Shown here: piece after piece, positions 58,467 to 64,000 of the stretch
How positions within the stretch are numbered: the stretch's first letter is position 1
Layout of the letters: every line of letters begins with the position of its first letter
Source of the DNA: Streptococcus lutetiensis
Lineage (GTDB): Bacteria; Bacillota; Bacilli; Lactobacillales; Streptococcaceae
NCBI RefSeq assembly: GCF_900475675.1
Contig: NZ_LS483403.1
Span: 1,612,001-1,676,000 of the forward strand
Reading direction: 5' to 3'
Length of the DNA: 64,000 nucleotides
The notes under the pieces: model-generated
Databases searched by the model: none
The model's input: only the letters and a program-made list of their open reading frames with translations
Told to the model about the DNA's origin: nothing
Program-made: the position numbers and the translations under genes

Positions 58467-59333
58467 ATGGATAAACTTATAAAATCAATTTCAAAATCTG
58501 GTTCTTTCCGTGCTTATGTGCTTGATAGCACTGAGACTGTTAGAACTGCTCAAGAAAAACATCAAACACTTCCTAGCTCTACAGTTGCTCTAGGTAGAAC
58601 GCTTATCGCCAATCAAATCCTAGCCGCCAATCAGAAAGGAGACAGCAAAGTAACCGTCAAAGTCATTGGTGATAGCTCACTTGGTCACATTATTTCTGTG
58701 GCTGATACTAAAGGACACGTTAAAGGCTATATCCAAAACACTGGCGTTGATGTTAAGAAAAATGCTACTGGTGAAGTCATGGTCGGCCCATTCATGGGTA
58801 ACGGTCAATTCGTTGTTATTACCGATTACGGTACTGGTAACCCATACACATCATCAACACCACTTGTCTCAGGTGAAATCGGTGAAGATTTGGCCTTTTA
58901 TTTGACTGAATCTGAACAAACACCTTCTGCCGTTGGACTTAACGTCCTTCTTGATGACGAAGACAAAGTCGAAGTTGCTGGTGGCTTTATGTTGCAAGTT
59001 CTTCCAGGTGCATCTGAAGAAGAAATCAACCGCTACGAAAAACGTATCCAAGAAATGCCAGCCATTTCAAAACTCTTGGAATCTGACGACCACATTGAAG
59101 CCCTTCTAAAAGCTATCTATGGCGAAGACGAATACAAAGTCCTTGCTGAAGATGAAATCGGCTTTAACTGTGACTGCTCACGTGAACGTTTCGAAGCTGC
59201 TCTTGTCACTCTTGGCAAAGATGAATTAAAAGCCATGAAAGACGAAGACCACGGTGCTGAAATCACTTGCCAATTCTGCGGTAAAACATACAACTTTACT
59301 GAAGATGATTTGGAGGGCTTGATTAATGACTAA
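58467..59333 (+). CDS. hslO: Hsp33 redox-regulated chaperone
   Basis: A 288-residue chaperone activated by oxidation. The C-terminal zinc switch NCDCS...CQFC is intact. The ATG at 58467 gives the family start ([12 protein letters not shown]). No ribosome site; the extended -10 suggests a leaderless mRNA. Overlaps dusB by 8 nt. Confidence 0.95.
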   Translation: MDKLIKSISKSGSFRAYVLDSTETVRTAQEKHQTLPSSTVALGRTLIANQILAANQKGDSKVTVKVIGDSSLGHIISVADTKGHVKGYIQNTGVDVKKNATGEVMVGPFMGNGQFVVITDYGTGNPYTSSTPLVSGEIGEDLAFYLTESEQTPSAVGLNVLLDDEDKVEVAGGFMLQVLPGASEEEINRYEKRIQEMPAISKLLESDDHIEALLKAIYGEDEYKVLAEDEIGFNCDCSRERFEAALVTLGKDELKAMKDEDHGAEITCQFCGKTYNFTEDDLEGLIND

Positions 59334-60303
59334 TCTCAGCTCATCTTTCATGATTGGTGATGTTGAAATTCCTCACCGCACGGTTCTAGCACCCATGGCA
59401 GGGGTGACAAACTCTGCTTTTCGTACTATTGCCAAAGAATTTGGAGCTGGCTTAGTCGTTATGGAGATGATTTCTGAAAAAGGACTTCTCTATAACAACG
59501 AAAAAACCCTGCACATGCTACACATTGATGAAACTGAACATCCGATGTCTATTCAACTTTTCGGTGGCGATGCAGATGGTCTAAAACGCGCAGCTGAATA
59601 CATCCAAGAAAATACAAAAGCTGACATCGTTGACATCAATATGGGCTGTCCTGTCAATAAAGTTGTCAAAAACGAAGCAGGAGCAAAATGGCTCAAAGAC
59701 CCTGATAAAATTTATCACATCATCGATGAAGTCACTTCCGTTCTTGACATTCCGCTTACTGTCAAAATGCGTACTGGATGGTCAGATAACAAACTAGCTG
59801 TTGAAAACGCGCTTGCCGCTGAATCAGCTGGTGTCTCTGCCCTTGCTATGCATGGACGCACACGTGAACAAATGTACACAGGTAAATGTGACCTTGAAAC
59901 ACTTGCTCGCGTTTCAGAAGCCATCACTAAAATTCCATTTATCGGAAACGGTGACGTGCGCAGCGTTCACGATGCGAAATACATGATTGAAGAAATCGGT
60001 GTAGATGCCGTTATGGTTGGACGCGCAGCCATGAACAATCCTTACATCTTCACCCAAATTAATCATTATTTTGAAACAGGTGAAGAATTACCAGACCTTC
60101 CATTTGTCAAAAAATTGGACATCGCCGAAGATCACCTTAAACGTCTCATCGACCTCAAAGGTGAAAAAATCGCTGTCCGTGAATTCCGTGGCTTAGCTCC
60201 ACATTACCTTCGTGGTACTGCTGGGGCTGCTAAAATCCGCGGGGCCGTCTCACGCGCAGAAACAATCGACGAAGTCAAAGAAATTTTCAACAGCTTACGA
60301 TGA
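59326..60303 (+). CDS. dusB: tRNA-dihydrouridine synthase
   Basis: Flavoenzyme of 325 residues reducing uridine in tRNA. Active-site Cys in [12 protein letters not shown] barrel motif [15 protein letters not shown] lies within hslO, and the start overlaps hslO. The hslO-dusB pair is common in streptococci. Confidence 0.95.
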   Translation: MTNLSSSFMIGDVEIPHRTVLAPMAGVTNSAFRTIAKEFGAGLVVMEMISEKGLLYNNEKTLHMLHIDETEHPMSIQLFGGDADGLKRAAEYIQENTKADIVDINMGCPVNKVVKNEAGAKWLKDPDKIYHIIDEVTSVLDIPLTVKMRTGWSDNKLAVENALAAESAGVSALAMHGRTREQMYTGKCDLETLARVSEAITKIPFIGNGDVRSVHDAKYMIEEIGVDAVMVGRAAMNNPYIFTQINHYFETGEELPDLPFVKKLDIAEDHLKRLIDLKGEKIAVREFRGLAPHYLRGTAGAAKIRGAVSRAETIDEVKEIFNSLR

Positions 60304-60307
60304 TATA

Positions 60308-60345
60308 GAAACTCCCCGATAACAAAAGTTACTCGGGGAGTTATT
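60308..60345 (+). terminator. Terminator of dusB
   Basis: AACTCCCCGA...TCGGGGAGTT hairpin followed by ATTAT. Confidence 0.75.
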
Positions 60346-60390
60346 ATAACAAATAACCCTGCTTGTTTTATCCAAGCAGGGTTATTTGTT
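60346..60390. terminator. Terminator of clpC
   Basis: AACAAATAACCCTGCTTG paired with its exact complement around TTTTATC, overlapping the clpC stop. Confidence 0.85.
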
Positions 60391-62830
60391 ATGCAATATC
60401 AAATTTGAGTTGTCCTTTTGAAACACCAATTTTAAGAGTATTTCCACTTGCCAAATTACCTGATAGGATAAGTTCAGATAGTTTATCTTCGACTTTATCT
60501 TGAATAGTACGGCGAAGTGGACGAGCACCCATTTCTGGGTCGTATCCAGCTTCAGCAAGGTATTTAAGCGCTGATGGTTGGAATTTAAGTGTGATATCTT
60601 TTTCAGCCAATGTTGCAATCAATGGTTTAACCATAATTTTAACAACATCACGCATATTTTCTTGTGTTAGGTGGTGGAAGACAACTTTTTCATCAATACG
60701 GTTGATGAATTCTGGACGATAAGTTTTCTTAAGCTCTTCCATGATGCGTTTTTGCATAGCATCATAATCATGAGCCATGTCACGCGCCCCAAATCCAACT
60801 GTCTTATCATCACGAAGGGCAGTTGCACCAAGGTTTGACGTCATGATAATAATAGTATTTGAGAAGTCAACTTTACGACCACGACTATCTGTCAACACGC
60901 CATCATCCAAGACTTGAAGTAAGACATTGAAAATATCTGGGTGAGCTTTTTCAACCTCATCAAAAAGAAGCACTGAATAAGGTTTGTTACGAACTTTTTC
61001 TGTAAGTTCTCCACCTTCTTCATAGCCAACATATCCTGGAGGCGCTCCGTTAAGACGACTCGCTGCAAATTTTTCCATGTATTCAGACATATCAAAGCGG
61101 ATAAGTGCTGATTCATCATCAAAAAGTAGCTCTGCTAAAGCCTTAGCTAATTCTGTCTTACCAACACCTGTTGGTCCTAAGAACATAAATGAACCAATTG
61201 GACGTTTTCCTGTACGGATACCAGCTTGATTTCGACGAATAGCACGGCTAATGGCAGAAATTGCAGCATCTTGACCAATAACACGTTTGTGCAATTCTTT
61301 TTCAAGCGTCAAATATTTCTTACTGTCAGCTTGCGTCATTTTTTCAACAGGAATACCTGACAAACGGCTAAGAGTTGCCATGATGTCATCTTCTGTCACA
61401 GCTGTTGGCTTACGTGTCACAGCTTTACGTAATGCTTTTAGCAATTTTGTAGCTTTTTTGAAATCACCTTCTAAGATAGCTTGGTCAGCTGGAGTTAAGT
61501 CAGAAGGTGTTTCTTTTTTCACCAAACCTTGAACGGTTGCACTAGCTTCATCAAGCAAATCAATAGCTGAGTCTGGTAGATTCTTACTTGTCAAATAACG
61601 GTGGGCAGCTTTAACTGCTGTCAACACAGCATCATCAGAAATCATTACATTGTGGAAAGTTTCGTAAGATCTTTTAAGTCCAAGTAAAATCTGATAAGCA
61701 TCTTCAACACTTGGTTCTTCAATCGTAATTTTCGCAAAACGACGTGAAAGAGCTGCATCTTTTTCGATATGTTTTTGATATTCTTCTTGAGTTGTCGCAC
61801 CAACCATGTGAAGTGTACCGCGCGCAAGAGCTGGTTTTAAGATGTTAGCAGCATCCAAAGTACTATCAATACCTGAACCAGAACCCATGATAGTGTGGAC
61901 TTCATCGATAAACAAAATAATATGACCATCTTCTTCGATATCTGAGATGATTTGGTTCATGCGCTCCTCAAAGTCACCACGGAAACGAGTCCCCGCAACA
62001 ACACTCATCATATCAAGCTCTAAGACACGCATATCTTGGAGTTCATAAGGAATTTCACCATCGACAATACGTTGTGCCAAACCATAAGCAAGAGCCGTTT
62101 TTCCGACACCGGCTTCACCAACTAAGACAGGATTATTTTTAGTCTTACGGCTAAGTACTTGAACCATGCGAGAGACTTCTTTTTCACGTCCGATAACTGG
62201 CTCAAGTTTTCCTTGACGAGCTAATTCAGTCAAATCACGAGTGAAGTCTGATAATTCTCCCGCAGTTGACTGAGGTTTCATCATTTCTGAGAAAGCTCCG
62301 CCCATTGTAGCTTTTTTAGGCTTACGAAGATCATGGATAGCTTTGATTTTTTCTTTGGTAAATCCAGCATTACGTGACAATGATTTACGTAAATCAAGCA
62401 AGCGTGCTGAATCACCATCTTCTTTATTTTTAAATCCAGCAACTTCCAAAAGACGTGTCGCAAACAAATCGAGATTCAACAACATAGCATAAAGGACATG
62501 CTCTGTTCCGACTTCAGTGCTGCCAGTCACTTTGCAAATTGATTCAGCAAAAGCTAAGACGTCTTTTAGGGCTTTAGATTGTTCTAAGAACTGCACATTT
62601 TTCACATCTGCCAAAGGTGATTTTCCGAGCGCCAAAACAGCCGCCGCTTCGTACTCTTCGTAAGCAATCTTATTTTGGTATTCAGCAAATGTTAACCCTG
62701 CCACTGAATCATGAACAGCTACCATGGCTAAAAGCACATGCCAACTTTCTAAATATGGGCTTTCAAATCGCGCCGCCTGATACTGGGCGATACTGAAAAC
62801 CTCCTGCATTTTCATTGAATATTCACTCAT
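60389..62830 (-). CDS. clpC: ATP-dependent Clp protease ATP-binding subunit ClpC
   Basis: An 813-residue AAA+ unfoldase that feeds ClpP. N domain at 1-150, two ATPase modules (Walker A GEAGVGKT and GPTGVGKT; Walker B LFIDEVH and LLFDEVEKA). Start overlaps ctsR by four bases (ATGA). Controlled by CtsR at the shared promoter. Confidence 0.96.
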   Translation of the reverse strand: MSEYSMKMQEVFSIAQYQAARFESPYLESWHVLLAMVAVHDSVAGLTFAEYQNKIAYEEYEAAAVLALGKSPLADVKNVQFLEQSKALKDVLAFAESICKVTGSTEVGTEHVLYAMLLNLDLFATRLLEVAGFKNKEDGDSARLLDLRKSLSRNAGFTKEKIKAIHDLRKPKKATMGGAFSEMMKPQSTAGELSDFTRDLTELARQGKLEPVIGREKEVSRMVQVLSRKTKNNPVLVGEAGVGKTALAYGLAQRIVDGEIPYELQDMRVLELDMMSVVAGTRFRGDFEERMNQIISDIEEDGHIILFIDEVHTIMGSGSGIDSTLDAANILKPALARGTLHMVGATTQEEYQKHIEKDAALSRRFAKITIEEPSVEDAYQILLGLKRSYETFHNVMISDDAVLTAVKAAHRYLTSKNLPDSAIDLLDEASATVQGLVKKETPSDLTPADQAILEGDFKKATKLLKALRKAVTRKPTAVTEDDIMATLSRLSGIPVEKMTQADSKKYLTLEKELHKRVIGQDAAISAISRAIRRNQAGIRTGKRPIGSFMFLGPTGVGKTELAKALAELLFDDESALIRFDMSEYMEKFAASRLNGAPPGYVGYEEGGELTEKVRNKPYSVLLFDEVEKAHPDIFNVLLQVLDDGVLTDSRGRKVDFSNTIIIMTSNLGATALRDDKTVGFGARDMAHDYDAMQKRIMEELKKTYRPEFINRIDEKVVFHHLTQENMRDVVKIMVKPLIATLAEKDITLKFQPSALKYLAEAGYDPEMGARPLRRTIQDKVEDKLSELILSGNLASGNTLKIGVSKGQLKFDIA

Positions 62831-63288
62831 AAATGGAATCCTTTTCTATCTAATCTTTGTAAGATTTTTCGCAACATACGTGCACGAATTTCAGGAGCAT
62901 CTTTTCCTAAAACCTCATCAGTAGCTGTTGCTAAAATCAGATTTCCTTCACGTTCACTAATAATTTTTTCGTCAAAAAGTAATTGAATCAAATCTGTAAA
63001 GACTTGCTCGCTGATACGTTCACCGATATTTGCCATAAGATTATCAAACATTTGGTGTTGGTCTGAAAAACGCACTCTAGCAATGCGAATATAACCACCA
63101 CCACCACGCTTACTTTCGACTGTATAGCCACGACTTTCTGTAAAACGTGTTTTAATCACGTAGTTAATTTGGCTAGGAACAACTTGAAAGGCATCTGCCA
63201 AGTTTGACCGCTTAATCTCAGCAATACCTGATTGGGCAAGTAATTGCTTGATGTATTCTTCAATACTATCAGATGTATTTTTTGCCAT
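62827..63288 (-). CDS. ctsR: Heat-shock repressor CtsR
   Basis: A 153-residue class III heat-shock repressor with helix-turn-helix and the wing glycine loop KRGGGGYIRI that senses temperature. Start at 63288 (MAKNTSDSIEEYI) after GGAGG; the longer frame upstream covers the operator. Autoregulated with clpC. Confidence 0.96.
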   Translation of the reverse strand: MAKNTSDSIEEYIKQLLAQSGIAEIKRSNLADAFQVVPSQINYVIKTRFTESRGYTVESKRGGGGYIRIARVRFSDQHQMFDNLMANIGERISEQVFTDLIQLLFDEKIISEREGNLILATATDEVLGKDAPEIRARMLRKILQRLDRKGFHL

Positions 63289-63335
63289 TAGCTTCCTCCT
63301 TTTCAAGATTAAAGACCATTTCAATATGGACTCTC

Positions 63336-63361
63336 TTTGACTATAACTGACTAATATTATA
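63336..63361 (-). promoter_or_regulatory. ctsR-clpC promoter with CtsR operator
   Basis: TATAAT at 63356-63361 on the minus strand. Just downstream, AGTCAGT-TAT-AGTCAAA (63336-63352) matches the CtsR heptad repeat RGTCAAA-NAN-RGTCAAA with two changes in the first heptad, and covers the start point. Confidence 0.75.
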
Positions 63362-63485
63362 ACAAAAATATCACTTTTTATAAACGAAAATACACCAAAT
63401 GACCTGCTATCGTAAGCTTTTCTCACCATTTAAAATAAATAGCGCTTATTAAGCAATAGTATTTTACTATTAGAACAGATTTTAG

Positions 63486-63514
63486 TTGAGTTTGTTTCCT
63501 AGATAAGATACAAT
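63486..63514 (+). promoter_or_regulatory. Promoter of the COG2426 gene
   Basis: TTGAGT (63486-63491), 17-bp spacer, TACAAT (63509-63514). Confidence 0.65.
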
Positions 63515-63545
63515 TAACCTTGTAACAAATGAAAGGTTTCAAGTA

Positions 63546-64000
63546 ATGAACTATATTATTACATTTTTAATCGGCATGGTGCCACTTATTGAGCTTCGTG
63601 GTGCTGTTCCTTATGCTATCGCAACTGGTATTCCAATGTGGCAAGCACTGATTATCGGGGTTGTTGCCAACATGCTTCCAGTTCCAATTATCTTCTTCTT
63701 TGCTCGCCGTGTTTTAGAATGGGGAGCTGATAAACCTGTTATCGGCGGTTTCTTTACTTGGTGTTTGAAAAAAGGTCACAAAGGTGGTAAAAAACTTGCA
63801 GATACTGCTGGTGACAAAGGAATTTTCATTGCTCTTCTTCTCTTTGTAGGAATTCCAATTCCTGGAACAGGAGCTTGGACAGGAACACTTGCTGCTTCAA
63901 TTCTTGACTGGAACTTCAAACGCAGTATTACAGCGGTTATGCTAGGGGTTATCCTTGCAGGCTTAATTATGGGAGCACTAACTGTTCTTGGCTTGGGCGC
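63546..64000 (+). CDS. Small multidrug export protein (COG2426), partial
   Basis: Runs off the right edge after about 151 residues, nearly the usual length. Begins MNYIITFLIGMVPLIELRGA, the conserved start of the COG2426 (DUF2988-like) putative small multidrug export family, with four or five membrane segments (VGIPIPGTGAWTGTLAAS is the second family repeat). GAAAGG precedes the ATG. Transport role is unproven. Confidence 0.85.
   Translation, partial: MNYIITFLIGMVPLIELRGAVPYAIATGIPMWQALIIGVVANMLPVPIIFFFARRVLEWGADKPVIGGFFTWCLKKGHKGGKKLADTAGDKGIFIALLLFVGIPIPGTGAWTGTLAASILDWNFKRSITAVMLGVILAGLIMGALTVLGLG

Overview
The window looks like a chromosomal segment of a low-GC Streptococcus, most likely the S. 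bovis/S. equinus group. This is inferred from the housekeeping gene content and order (rnpA-yidC-jag, ctsR-clpC, hslO-dusB, dapH plus an acetyl-diaminopimelate deacetylase, galU beside gpsA), two CiaR-type small RNA genes, an IS861-like element, and a lichenase locus of the kind known from rumen streptococci. No database was searched.

Layout. 1-9.1 kb is a mixed-linkage beta-glucan locus: an ABC sugar importer (permease cut by the window edge, lipoprotein binding protein) diverges from two GH94 phosphorylases, followed by a secreted GH16 lichenase. 9.2-16.3 kb holds a small membrane protein, rpmH, a DUF3021/LytTR/ABC-2 operon, an IS3-family element, and jag-yidC-rnpA. 16.4-19.5 kb has argH and argG with a long structured spacer and a clear ARG box. 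19.6-27.3 kb runs MFS transporter, gltX, LURP-like protein, aldo/keto reductase, carbonic anhydrase, radA, dut and queH, all on the minus strand. 27.4-32.9 kb has gpsA-galU (+), then rhomboid, 5-formyl-THF cyclo-ligase and the acetylase-branch lysine genes (-), with a csRNA gene between.

33.1-39.0 kb is an accessory island: a decayed EcsC-family gene fused to a truncated IS982-type element, two unknown AT-rich genes, a CopB copper ATPase under a cop-box promoter, an LPXTG-protein fragment and a second IS982-type copy. 39.1-64 kb returns to core genes: pgi, the SRP RNA, tadA, an MBL hydrolase, CHY-finger/BioY, tgt, DUF975, perR, polA, a second csRNA, two permeases, purA, gshF, xpaC-telA, hslO-dusB, clpC-ctsR and a partial COG2426 exporter.

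The glucan genes fit one pathway. Lichenase would release beta-1,3/1,4 oligosaccharides, the ABC importer would take them up, and the two phosphorylases would split beta-1,4 and (by inference) beta-1,3 bonds to glucose-1-phosphate. Three copies of the box ATATCA-N3-TTATGA lie upstream of the importer, the phosphorylases and the lichenase, so these units may share a regulator that is not in the window. Other notable points: radA has no canonical start and appears to begin at ATC; three genes show an extended -10 placed six bases before ATG (possible leaderless mRNAs); the lichenase signal peptide is frameshifted at an A7 tract; IS861 sits inside the loop of a terminator; and an IS end appears to act as the gltX terminator.
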